Shown here: positions 42,477-52,445 of the stretch, piece by piece
Layout: every line of letters begins with the position of its first letter
Position numbering within the stretch: the first letter of the stretch is position 1
DNA from: Phymatolithon calcareum
Lineage: Eukaryota > Rhodophyta > Florideophyceae > Hapalidiales
DNA length: 64,000 nucleotides
NCBI GenBank assembly: GCA_977006965.1
Contig: OZ345363.1
Coordinates: 372,001 to 436,000, forward strand
Direction: 5' to 3'
Notes under the pieces: generated by a model
The model's input: the letters and a program-made list of their open reading frames with translations, nothing else
What the model was told of the DNA's origin: nothing
The model's database searches: none
Program-made: the position numbers and the translations under genes

Positions 42477-43232
42477 TAATATGTCGAATCCAAGCTGCTT
42501 CCCATCGACGGGAAATACTAGCTTTCAAGATGCTGAGAAGGACCACGGCGAAGAAAGAAAAGTTTCTGATGCAAATACCAGAGAAAAGAAATTCAGAAGA
42601 GCTTCAAGCCACAAGTAACGACATCACATCGATGGAAACCAGAGAACCGTTTGATGAAGAGATGAAGCACATAATAGCGAACCAATCTGTAGAAGAACTC
42701 CGATCAGCATTCCTGACAAATGAAGGAGAGAGCCTTGAATCGAAGAGAAAGAGGAAAATTCCGTACGACAAGACAAGAGAACTCCCTGCAATACTCAAAT
42801 TTCCACAACTGAAACACAGGCAACTGGCGGTTCAGTACGCCTTTGGAAGATTTCCCCCAAGTGTCTACCACACTGATGGCAGATAGATTCGGAAACAAAG
42901 TCAGACAGCACATGGAGACCCTGGATCGCAACTTGTCAGTCTATGAACTCAAGGAAGACGACAGAGCGGCAACTGAGAAGGCATTAGATGACCTTTTGCT
43001 CTTCAGCAAAAGCATCATCGAGAGTATGCAGCATGAATAAGACCTGTACTGAAAAAAGAAGCCACGCCTCGAAACTGTTACGAAGAGCAATCAAGACAAC
43101 CGAACACATGCTAGGGTCCCAGATAGAATGCCAGACATAAGAGTAGAGCCGCCCTAGCGAGGGCAGCACCTGAGGAAGCCCTGCCCGTATATTCGTATGA
43201 CTGCGGGGCTTTAAAAAAATTGCAATAAAAAA
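42477..43232 (+). mobile_element. retroposed element with exact 14-bp target duplication
   Basis: ACGTGTATCTAACC occurs at 42463-42476 and 43233-43246. The insert ends TTGCAATAAAAAA, a retroposition tail. It encodes 42530-42886 (RSAFLTNEGESLESKRKRK) overlapping a second frame to 43040 (MADRFGNKVRQHMETLDRNL, ALDDLLLFSKSIIES), linked by a frameshift near 42880. The protein is charged and coiled-coil-like, not recognised, and has a relative at 40640-41040. Probably a truncated LINE or a retrogene. Confidence 0.7.
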
Positions 43233-43681
43233 ACGTGTATCTAACCGAGACAAACCTTATTACTTCTTCGACAATGGAAACGATGAGCAGTGGTGCAAGA
43301 TTCATTGATATGCTCTCAAAGGCCATAATAGAGGTAACAGAGTGGTATAGAGGTCTTGAAATATGTGCTGTTATTGCGAACATTGAACATGCGTAACTGA
43401 GCCACACGGATACTACTGCACTTGCCGAGATAAAGAACTGCTTCACGAAAAGTGCAATCGAAACTCGCGTGAAAGGCAGCAACTTTCGTGCTTGGCAACC
43501 TGGAAGTTAAGACGGAAGACCGGATGGTATCATGAAGTTTCCAGACTGGAGGGAAAGTCGTGATTGCACAAAGGACAACCTGTCCTTCTTTCCCGCGGAG
43601 GATATCGACGCACGATAGGTCCCCACGGGTAAATTATTTCTCCTGGGTACACAATATTGGCACGAAATCCACACGGCTCCA

Positions 43682-45202
43682 ATGTCCTCTCCCTACAACC
43701 TTCGAAGTCGAGGGCTCCTCGCATCCGATACATTGGAACCAAGAAGGCAAATTTCGTCCCGTCCACCCAAGCGGCAATGTCTCCCAAAATCAGTCCCCAG
43801 TTCACCAAGCTACCTTGACCTTCTGCCACGCGAAGCGTTGGAGAATGTGTTGCGACACGTGAGCAAGAGACCTCGTCTATTGAACTGGAAAAGTTTTATA
43901 TCAACCAGAGACATTTTCGCGCTGTATCGCTGCGGCGGATCGCTTACCGCTCTATGCAAGGAGCTTTTCACAGCAGTCAGCATCTGCGAACTCCAACTGG
44001 ACAACGGTGAGCTTGTTATTCAGAAGATGAACGACTTTTGCATCCTCTTGGACATCGCAGGCTCTTCATTCGAGAAGCTTACGTTTGATGATCTACCTGG
44101 CCACGTGAATGGTCGGCATATTGGGCGCACTCTTGCTTCGAAATGCAACACTGTGACGGCATTGGATCTGATGGGCGTTTGTGGTCACGTCCTTTTCGAC
44201 AAGATTCTGGAGAAGTGCAGCGGTAAGTTGGTATCTCTTTCCGTGATAGTGAGGTATCAAGCGAATGTTACTTCCATGGTGAGGCATTGTTCTGGACTTC
44301 GTGAACTACGTCTATGGAGCTCCTTGGACTATTCAGACATCTCTTCATTGTGGCCTACAGTTGGAAAATCGCTGCGCTTGCTGGAACTGAATGCCTTCTC
44401 TTATTTCAAAGACGAGGATATCAGGTCCATCCAAACGCATTGCCAAGCGCTTCGACACATTGAGATTTCTGGAATAGACACTTCTGAAGCACTAGCAGAT
44501 TTGTTTGTTTCCTATGGCCGTCAACTTGAACACGTACTTTTAAATAGTGCGAGCCCGGAAATGTGCAGGCGCGTCGTGAATGCATGCCCAAACTTGAGTT
44601 GCCTTGCGTCAGTTTCGAATGATATGCCAGCCGTGGCAGAGGCTCTTGGGCCCGCGTTGAAGGAACTGCGCATTATAGACGTACCTGCGATGTGTATTGA
44701 TGGACTGCGTGATGCGATGAAGCTCTGTCCTAAGTTAAAAACGCTTTGGGCATTCGCCCTATCCAAAGCCGAATATCAAATCATTTCCGGCATATTCTCA
44801 AGTCCAATGGCACAACTTGAGGTTCTATATTTGGGAGGAATATGCACTGAAGACCTCGAGGAAATCCTGGACCGGATAGGCAGGAACACTGGTCGGCTCC
44901 GTGAATTCTCTTTGCAAATTGCGTCCCCACAACCGAAGTTGTTTTGCGGTATCGTGCAGTCGAATGCGCTTCTGGAGAGTGTGAAAATTGATTTTTATAG
45001 CGATGATGGTGTCGAATCAGGCGCGGGCGTTTCGGCTGTCGTCGATATTCTGGAATCGTTTTCGCCGTGCCCCAACCTGCGTTATTTAAATGTCGACGGA
45101 AATGGAGCTATTAACAACTCTCAGGACGTGATTAATGCGTGCCGTCCCTTCCGATTCAAGCGCACTTTTGTTATCGTCTTCGACAAAGAGTTGTTTCCAT
45201 AG
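43682..45202 (+). CDS. F-box-like/LRR protein, family member 3 (intact)
   Basis: 506 residues. MSSPYNLRSRGLLASDT, NLS-like SSRPPKRQ, F-box-like LDLLPREALENVLRHVSKRP with STRDIFALYRCGGSLTALCK, then LRRs (VTALDLMGV, LRELRLWSSL, LRLLELNAF, LKELRIIDV, LEVLYLGGI) and an end FKRTFVIVFDKELFP. Its last 100 residues match member 1 while its F-box and SGIDTSEALADLFVSY part match member 4, consistent with gene conversion. The 5' flank (43330-43670) and 3' flank (45203-45345) are shared with relatives. It may serve as an SCF receptor; no substrate clue. The next gene downstream is also an F-box gene. Confidence 0.85.
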   Translation: MSSPYNLRSRGLLASDTLEPRRQISSRPPKRQCLPKSVPSSPSYLDLLPREALENVLRHVSKRPRLLNWKSFISTRDIFALYRCGGSLTALCKELFTAVSICELQLDNGELVIQKMNDFCILLDIAGSSFEKLTFDDLPGHVNGRHIGRTLASKCNTVTALDLMGVCGHVLFDKILEKCSGKLVSLSVIVRYQANVTSMVRHCSGLRELRLWSSLDYSDISSLWPTVGKSLRLLELNAFSYFKDEDIRSIQTHCQALRHIEISGIDTSEALADLFVSYGRQLEHVLLNSASPEMCRRVVNACPNLSCLASVSNDMPAVAEALGPALKELRIIDVPAMCIDGLRDAMKLCPKLKTLWAFALSKAEYQIISGIFSSPMAQLEVLYLGGICTEDLEEILDRIGRNTGRLREFSLQIASPQPKLFCGIVQSNALLESVKIDFYSDDGVESGAGVSAVVDILESFSPCPNLRYLNVDGNGAINNSQDVINACRPFRFKRTFVIVFDKELFP

Positions 45203-45532
45203 TCAGTGAATGTGGACCATGAGGGACTGCAACAAAAAAGTACAGTGTTGTTGCAGTTTTGTGTTCAAACAAAATATAAGTGAGCTCCTGTATATCTTCC
45301 CTGTTCGTCCTTCCAAAAATGTGAGACAACCCAAGAGCAGAATCATTTCTGGGAGGGGCTCGCCATCAGTACAGGCGAAGCTCGTTCCGCTTCAAACCGC
45401 GACGTACTTTTTTCAAGCTGGGGTACCAAGGTAAACTCTCTTCGGTACTCGAGGCAGCAAACGCTGAAAAATGTTTGTAACGATTGCCACGTGTGATATT
45501 TATCATATCTTCCACGTTTATTTGAGGTCAAG

Positions 45533-46165
45533 ATGGTCTTCTCTCCCCATTTCCCAGCGGAAAATACTGCAGCTTACCGCATCTGCCGCGCTCGAAGCAG
45601 ACACCCATGCGGGACAATGCCCGCCTGCGTCGGCTGCAGGGCGCTCTCAAGCGCGGGCGCGGCGGCCGCCGGGACTGTATTACCGGCGCACACGTGCTCG
45701 CATAGCTCGCGTCGTCTGCGCGACCTTCCACGCGACCTTCTTCTGCAAGTGGTGAACTATCTCTCGCCTGCTGACGTGATACAACTGGAGCGTGCAGCAC
45801 CATGGCGCGAAATGCTCTCCGTAACGCGCGACACGTTGCTCTGGCGTGAGTTTTTCGCGCGCGAGTTCGGCCCCAATACACCACCGCATCTCTACATCAC
45901 GGCTGGCGCCGCGGACTGGCAGCGCGCGTACGCGGAGAGTCGAGTTCGAGACCGCCGTTTGCGTGCGCTGCGCGCCGAGGGCTTCGGATTTCGACCTGGG
46001 GCAACGACGGCACAGGCCGAAGCGGGAATACGGCGTACACCGGGGCGTATTACTGTCGTGCAGGAGGGAAATGTGCGCCGCGTGCGCTCGACTACGGCGG
46101 ATGAATCTGCCACACCTGTTGTTGTCAGTGGTCGTGTTGCCCGATTTGACTGGTCGCGCAGGTAA
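45533..46165 (+). CDS. small F-box protein
   Basis: 210 residues from ATG 45533 (A at -3, G at +4), or 182 from ATG 45617. A clear F-box: LRDLPRDLLLQVVNYLSPAD, VIQLERAAPWREML, LLWREFFAREFG. Beyond it is a short Arg-rich tail (RVRDRRLRALRAEGFG) with no LRR, WD40 or Kelch repeats. It would bind SKP1 in an SCF ligase; the short C-terminus gives no substrate hint. The 200 bp upstream and the first bases are duplicated at 33017-33850. GC-rich compared with its flanks. Confidence 0.8.
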   Translation: MVFSPHFPAENTAAYRICRARSRHPCGTMPACVGCRALSSAGAAAAGTVLPAHTCSHSSRRLRDLPRDLLLQVVNYLSPADVIQLERAAPWREMLSVTRDTLLWREFFAREFGPNTPPHLYITAGAADWQRAYAESRVRDRRLRALRAEGFGFRPGATTAQAEAGIRRTPGRITVVQEGNVRRVRSTTADESATPVVVSGRVARFDWSRR

Positions 46166-46656
46166 TTCGGCGATGCGATGGAGGAGGTATGAAGTTTGTG
46201 TATATTATTGTTCGAGGTCTTGTAGCTTTTTAGGGACAAATCTTGTTCTCCTCTTGCGATGTTTATTTGGGCTTATAGTTTTTGTATATTTTTGTATTTT
46301 ATTAATGGCCGTTGGCGAGCTTCACACGCCTGCGCCTACTTCTATCCTCCTGGTTCTTTTTGCATACAGCCCATGAACTTAAAGGTGCTTGCCAAGTTTA
46401 TTGTTATGTTGTGCGCTGTTTCTCAGATACGTCTTTCGTTCTCCTTCGTCTCTTGTGGTCCGACTCGAACGTTGTGTTTAAGCGATACCACAAAGTCTTC
46501 AACTGTTCAAGTCTTTGATACATCATCGTTCGCTGCTCCGCACTGATCTGACAGGAGTACGTGATGAATACTTTACAAGAACAAGAAGACGCACTGTCAC
46601 CTCTTCATACTATCATCACAACAGACGCATCGTCTGGTATCCAACTACTTCGACAA
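46166..46656. other. intergenic, no gene seen
   Basis: Lies between the 3' ends of the F-box and glutaredoxin genes. Short overlapping frames only. Confidence 0.4.
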
Positions 46657-48218
46657 TTACTCCAGCCCCAATTCAGCTTTTAGAGACCCACTCGAAGCCA
46701 ATTCCTTCGCGATATCCAACCCACCCACAAGCTCGCCATTAGCGTATATCTGGGGATATGTCGGCCACTTTGAGAATGACTTCAGCCCCTGCCGCACCTC
46801 CTCGTTCTGCAGAATGTCAAAGTGTCCGTATTCCACACCCTGTTCTTGCAAAAGCCCGACGACTTCGCGGGAGAACCCACATCGCGGTGCCTCCGGAGCC
46901 CCTTTCATGAACACCATGATAGGTTTCTGTCGCACAAGCTTACTCAACTTGTCATCGAGACTTTCCTCCACATTCGCCTCCTGCTCTTGTCCATCGGTCC
47001 CAAGTTCCTGCAGTAGCGCCCCGCCCTCGGCAAGCTCCTTCGCTATGTCCAGACCTCCAATTAGTTCCCCCTTTGAGTACAGTTGTGGGAATGTCGGCCA
47101 CTGAGAGAACTTCTTCAGCCCCTGTCGCACATCGTTATCGGCGAGAATGTCAAAGTGACCATACTCCTTCACACCATTATCCCCCAGTAGCGCTACAATT
47201 TTACGGGAAAAGCCGCATTGCGGTGCGTCAGGCGACCCTTTCATAAATAGCATTATTGGCTTCTGGCGCACCAGCGCATCCAGCCGGGTATTAAGCTCCG
47301 CTGAGAGACCATTTGTGCCAACCACCACTGCATCGTTCACACTTTCCACTGGTGTCTCTGCTGCCAATTCGTCCTTCTTGTCCGCGGAACCAGTTCCATC
47401 TTCCCCTTTTTCTCTGTCCTTCGCGTCCGTGCTTTCCGTTTTATTCTTCCCGTCCTTCGTTTCTCCGCCAAGCGCGTCTCCCAGAGACTTAATCTCGCGA
47501 ACGAGCGAACCAGCATCCGCGAGCTCCCGCGCAATATCAAGACCACCTATGAGCTGGCCATGTGCGAAAAGTTGTGGAAACGTAGGCCAATTTGCGACCT
47601 TCTTGATGCGCTCGCGAAGCAGTTGATCCTTCAGAACGTCAACATGTTTGAACACAAGTCCTGCCTCTCGCAACAATGTGACCATCTGTCGCGAGAATCC
47701 ACATCTCGGTGCGTCTGGAGTACCCTTCATGAATAGCACGACAGGTGCTGAGCTCATCGCGGCCGTGCACGCGGCGTCTAAAACTTCGTCTTCCGACATT
47801 GATACCAACGCGGAGCAACGCTTTGTTAATTGCGCGGCATGTGCGCCCTCGATCCGACCCACGACGCGTCCAGCCGCCATGAGGATGAAAGTTGGTACGT
47901 GCAACACGTCCAGACGGGACGACGCCCAGGAGGAGGTGTCAACCTCCACGGAGCGGAATGCCAACTTTGTGTCGCTATGTACGCTACGCAGAGTTTTAAC
48001 TACGACATCCATTTGCGCGCAGGGCTCTGCCCATGACGCGCGGAAGTAGATCACGCCGCGTTGACCAGACTGACAATAGTACGATAATACTTCAGAGTTA
48101 GTTTATGGAAGTAAAATGAAGTGCACGTACGGGCGAATATGGTTTAAGATCGTTGACGTACCTGCAGGAAGTCATCGTATTCCTCAGATGTGCTGATTTG
48201 CTCTATAGCAGCCTCCAT
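46657..48218 (-). CDS. multi-domain monothiol glutaredoxin (Trx-Grx-Grx-Grx, GRXS17/Grx3 type)
   Basis: Two exons, 48218-48162 and 48069-46657, giving 489 residues. Exon 1 is MEAAIEQISTSEEYDDFLQ; the donor GTACGT follows. Domain 1 is thioredoxin-like with the active site reduced to WAEPC (one Cys). Three monothiol Grx domains follow, each with CGFS after a KG.PDAP/KGAPEAP motif: DAPRCGFSRQ, DAPQCGFSRK, EAPRCGFSRE, and each with WPTFPQL or WPTYPQI and IGGLDIA/VGGLDIA for glutathione binding. A charged linker separates Grx1 and Grx2. Proteins of this type bind [2Fe-2S] clusters with glutathione and act in cytosolic/nuclear iron-sulfur and redox work. Three Grx domains fit plants and algae; animals and fungi have one or two. 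The first in-frame ATG is only in exon 1, supporting the intron. Confidence 0.95.
48070..48161 (-). other. intron of the glutaredoxin gene
   Basis: 92 bp, phase 0: donor CAG|GTACGT, branch-like AAACTAACTCTG about 35 nt from the acceptor, acceptor ATTGTCAG. Splicing joins DDFLQ to SGQRGVIYF and removes in-frame stops. Confidence 0.85.
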
Positions 48219-48582
48219 GGTTGTCTTTGCGAAGAGTTTCACTTCTGCTCTTGGCGAGAATCTTATGTCCGAATGTGGCCGTCGTTTCGAAGCTGAAAAT
48301 TTTGATTTATTGCGAACAATGTTTGCATACAAATGCACAAGTAAGATTCTTGTCATATTTCCACACAACTGACGTTATTATCTGATCTCCAATCACTCAG
48401 CTGTTTATAGCGTTGGCGACCATGAAAAGTTTGCACTTGAAACACAACGAATAAGTGCTCGAGATTCCTGGAAGAAGTTTAACTCACAATCTGCAGTCCT
48501 GGACTGCAACTGAGCTTGAATCTAAAGTTTCACATCGTCTAACGCTCGCCTTCACGCTAGCCGCGTGTGAAAAGCGCTGCTC

Positions 48583-50445
48583 ATGCACGGCAATCCTAAC
48601 CAGACAAATAGCGCTCCAGATGCTGCTGGGTCTGCACGCTCCACCGGTGCCTCATCATCCAACACCAATGCAGTCGGGTCAGCGTGCACTAAGTGCGCGT
48701 GCAATGGCGATCAGACCGGTCGTCTGCGGAAGGCGGTGATGGAAAACGTTGTGTTCGACCCAACAGACCCCGCGGTAAAGAGCGAGATAATGCAAACCAT
48801 TGTTCAATATCTTCAAGACGAGGGTTATACTGGTTCTTCCATGGTTCTTCAGGACGAAAGCAACGTGAAAATGAAGAGCGCCACTCACAAACGCACGCAA
48901 TTCCGCCGAATGCGAAAAGCAATTCTGGAAGGCGACTGGCCGGATGTGGAGAAACTGTTAGCGAAAACAGCCTTCAAGAACATGAATACATTCCGTTATG
49001 CCGTGTATCGTCAGCAGTATCTGGAGCTCATAGATGCTCAAGAGAATCAGAAAGCATTCGCAATTCTCATGACCCGTCTGAAAGAGCTTGAATCCTGTGC
49101 AAACTATGTTGACGAGTTTCGAGATTTGTGTTATCTTCTTTCGTGCAAGTCGGTCACTGAGGCGAAATCCTTTCACGGTTGGGACGGCGTAAAAGCTGCA
49201 CGAGCAGCGCTTGTCGAACAGTATGCTCGCTGGCTGGACTTTGATTTCTTCAAGCGTGAAGCAAGCGCCACAACGCGAGACAGAGCCCGTGTCCCGGAAC
49301 TAACGCCACGTCGCTTGGTGCATCTGCTGCAGCAGGCCGTCGCGTTTCAGATCGGGTCTGCCAAATACACGCCACGTGCTCCGCCGCGCATCTCAACAAT
49401 TTTGGAGGATTTTGAAACTGTCATGCTACCCAACGGACGAAAGGGAATACTGAAAGGACATATGGAGAATATTAAATCCCTCGCGTTTGTTGGTGCGGAC
49501 GGCGCCGCTCTCGCTACTGGATCTAGTGATAAAACTGTGCGCATTTGGGACGTGCCGTCGGGAAGATGTGCGGCTGTGCTGTCCGCGCATCGCAGTCGTG
49601 TGTGGGACGTCACAGCGACTGATAATGCGGCGCTACTCGCGTCGGGTAGCGGTGATGGTGCGGTGTGTCTATGGGGACTCTCTGACTTTCTTGAAACTAG
49701 ACCGTGGGAAACTGCTGTCGGGTCGGCCGTCGGTGACGGCTCTAGCGGTACACGCGCCGAGGATGGTGCGGTGACAAATCTGATCCCGAAGACCGTTTTG
49801 CGCGATCAGGATGGTGATGTATACAGTTTGCGATTCCATCCACTGCGAAATATGCTCGCGACCGCGGGATACGACAAGAAGTTGCGACTGTACGACGTGG
49901 AAACCGGATCCGTAATACGTACTCTGCACGGACATAAGAGTTCCATATCTTGTATTGCGTTCAACGCGCGTGGAAATATCGTGATGACGGGAAGTAAGGA
50001 CTGTACGATTCGGTATTGGGATATTATTTCCGGGTTGTGTGTGAACAAGATATATGAAAAACTTGGCGAGGTCACTTCTGTGGAAACCAACCAGTCAGGG
50101 ACGATGTTGCTTTCGAGCTCGAAGGATAACTCGAATCGATTGTGGGATATGCGAACCACGAAGCCGGTACGAAGGTTTAAGGGGCATCAGAATACAAGCA
50201 AGAATTTTATTCGCTCGTCGTTTGGGCCGAGAGAGGCACAGATTATTGGTGGATCAGAGGATGGATTTGTGTATGTTTGGGATATTGACTCGAGCGAGGT
50301 CGTGAGCAAACTTGGACCGGCGAAGGGACCGGTTTATAATGCGCAATGGAATGCGAGGCAGACTATCCTTGCAAGTTGCAGTCATGACTCTGTGGCGACG
50401 TGCTGGTATTATGATCCTGAGGGGATGATGCCGGAAGGTGAATGA
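48583..50445 (+). CDS. LisH-CTLH-WD40 repeat protein
   Basis: 620 residues from ATG 48583; ATG 48739 (MENVVFDPTD) is an alternative. LisH at about residues 65-95 (IMQTIVQYLQDEGYTGSSMV), CTLH after it (RRMRKAILEGDWPDVEKLL, YRQQYLELID), a helical linker, then seven or so WD40 repeats from about residue 285: GHMENIKSLAF, ATGSSDKTVRIWDV, SGSGDGAVCLW, TAGYDKKLRLYDV, GSKDCTIRYWDI, SSSKDNSNRLWDM, GGSEDGFVYVWDI, CSHDSVATCWYYD. LisH-CTLH-WD40 proteins are scaffold subunits, e.g. WDR26/Gid7 of a ubiquitin ligase or SMU1 in splicing. I cannot decide between them. It lies 365 bp from the divergent glutaredoxin gene, so the two may share a promoter region. Confidence 0.9.
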   Translation: MHGNPNQTNSAPDAAGSARSTGASSSNTNAVGSACTKCACNGDQTGRLRKAVMENVVFDPTDPAVKSEIMQTIVQYLQDEGYTGSSMVLQDESNVKMKSATHKRTQFRRMRKAILEGDWPDVEKLLAKTAFKNMNTFRYAVYRQQYLELIDAQENQKAFAILMTRLKELESCANYVDEFRDLCYLLSCKSVTEAKSFHGWDGVKAARAALVEQYARWLDFDFFKREASATTRDRARVPELTPRRLVHLLQQAVAFQIGSAKYTPRAPPRISTILEDFETVMLPNGRKGILKGHMENIKSLAFVGADGAALATGSSDKTVRIWDVPSGRCAAVLSAHRSRVWDVTATDNAALLASGSGDGAVCLWGLSDFLETRPWETAVGSAVGDGSSGTRAEDGAVTNLIPKTVLRDQDGDVYSLRFHPLRNMLATAGYDKKLRLYDVETGSVIRTLHGHKSSISCIAFNARGNIVMTGSKDCTIRYWDIISGLCVNKIYEKLGEVTSVETNQSGTMLLSSSKDNSNRLWDMRTTKPVRRFKGHQNTSKNFIRSSFGPREAQIIGGSEDGFVYVWDIDSSEVVSKLGPAKGPVYNAQWNARQTILASCSHDSVATCWYYDPEGMMPEGE

Positions 50446-51084
50446 AACCATAGTTTTGAATATCCAGGATCCAGTCACGGACTGTGATTTATGGCCTGTG
50501 CGTGGGAGAAGCGTGTTGGCACCCTTGTCCTATATAACAACTCAGCGTTTTAAGGAAAACATGTTTGAGCGTATGTCGATGATGACAATGACCTTACTTC
50601 GTGCAAACTTTGGTTGTAAAGAAAAGCTTTAACACCGACTTCGCGAGAGAACACACCTTTCGCGCGAGGTACATTCTGAAGCTATGAACTCCATTTTTTG
50701 CGGAAAAATATAAAGAATATAGCACGCGAGTCCTCATCTTTCAGGTATTGACCTGTGCGAGTTTTGCGTTAAGGAAAAACTGTTTAGCATGGACTTCAAA
50801 CCTCTTTTTTAGAAAAAGAGTTTTGAAGTCCACCAAATTCGATCAGCTTTTTGCCTCTATAAAAGTAATCAAAAAATAGGATAGACAAAAATAGTAGCTC
50901 CTCCGAGAGGTTGCAAATGTCATCCTAGAAGTTTCAATAAGGCCCGGCTTACAATAAGTCCATACATTCCGCAACCGACTTAGAATAATGGTAAAAGACA
51001 GTATCAGAAGGACTGAGACAAGAAGGTTGAAACGAAAAAACGTACATTCAACAGCCAGATCAAACGATGCGAAGATTGAGGGGG
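50446..51084. other. intergenic with a stem-loop
   Basis: 50791-50831 can form a stem: GGACTTCAAA ... TTTTGAAGTCC around CTCTTTTTTAGAAAAAGAG. It is 345 bp past the WD40 stop. No gene seen. Confidence 0.4.
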
Positions 51085-51780
51085 AACTCGGCGCGCCAAA
51101 GGAGCTGGAGTGTCCACATTGAAATAGCATTTTTTCTTCACTAGGTCGCAAGAACCAGCACCTTGAATTCTGTGATGATTCTCCAGAGCAAAAGTTGACC
51201 TGGTGTCAGGGGCAATCTGTAGAGTATTGGAAATGCTGCGCACTCGTGACATCCACATATCACCAGCAGGAAGCGACTCAATCGTGCAAGATATTGATGT
51301 ATCTCAGATTCATCTGTCTCCTCTTGTTCGTGGCTGGGCGAGAAGAAGTGAGTCTAAGAGTGCAAGCGGCACAAAGTATATTAAAAAGTATCCGGATGAG
51401 ATTCAGTCCATGTTTAATGCTGAAAGCTTTGACAATGCAAAAATGCGCAGTGCCGCAGGAATGCGAGAACAGTTGCTTCTGCAGAATTGTGGAAGATTCG
51501 ACATACAGTGTGAGACGGACTTGACTCGAACTATATCCGCAATGTGTCAAAAGGAAAAAAACCGCAACAAATCCATGAATGCGACGCCACGGTAAACAAT
51601 GCCGGACATTTACGAATTCGCGATCCAATAATATATTCCGATACGAACACGGTTCATGTCAGGAGGACTTCCCTTCTGAGAAAAGTATTGTCATAAGGAG
51701 TGGGTTGGGTGACATTTCAGACTGGAGCCTGGCCTGTGCAATCGCATATTCTCTGCTCCACTAAATATCGGAATCTTCTC
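51085..51780 (+). mobile_element. unit X, copy 3 (no nested insertions)
   Basis: Matches copies 1 and 2 but without family A, family B or LINE. The empty LINE site is GACGCCACGGTAAACAATGCC (51583-51603) and the empty A site is GAATTCTGTGATGATTCTCC (about 51165-51184). It has the best preserved frame, 51203-51595, with KYIKKYPDEIQSMFNAES, GMREQLLLQNCGRFDI and ISAMCQKEKNRN, then a stop. Protein family not recognised. Confidence 0.75.
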
Positions 51781-52445
51781 AATAGAATATCAAAATATTC
51801 TGGCTTCAGAGCAAAGCAAGGGATGAGTAGGAACGGCAAAATGATAGCAACAGGGATATGAACGCACCGGCCACAGCCTCGACCAAGATGAGAATTCTTC
51901 TCCTCTCCGGTGTCCTTGCCTTCATCTTGTCAAAGACCAATTTTGAATATCAAATTTTGAAGCAAACCTGCTATGAGGCTGAGGCCTGGCTCGTCGCAAA
52001 CAAAGAAGATAAAGTTGTGGGAGTGAGTCCGAGAGGTTTCCTTGATATTGCAACTCAATTTTCTAGCCCTCGGAAGTGCTGGCAACCCATGAATGGAGTC
52101 GCTCGAAAGACGTAGAGGAAAAATGAACGGTCGCATAAAAATGCATTGACGACCGACTAGCAGAATTGGGGAAAGTGCAAAGCGTATATCACCTCACCCG
52201 CTGGACTGAGTAGCCATGCTCATTCAACGGGATTAAAGCTGGGTCTGTGCTCACACACTAATTGGCTGTGCTAGAATTGGCACACTTCTCCGGGCTAGCG
52301 TCACCGAGGAAAATTCTCGTGAACTCTGTGAATCGCACTATATAGTTTACTCATCGTGAAAGAGTTTGTACTGATCCCGATTGCAGACAATCTTCCCCTC
52401 CTCTACATGCACGAACAATCCTTTACCGATCGTCATGCCATAGTT
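51781..52445. other. no firm gene
   Basis: An 85-codon frame at 51858-52115 begins with a hydrophobic stretch (ILLLSGVLAFILS) that could be a signal peptide, but nothing else supports it. Confidence 0.3.
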
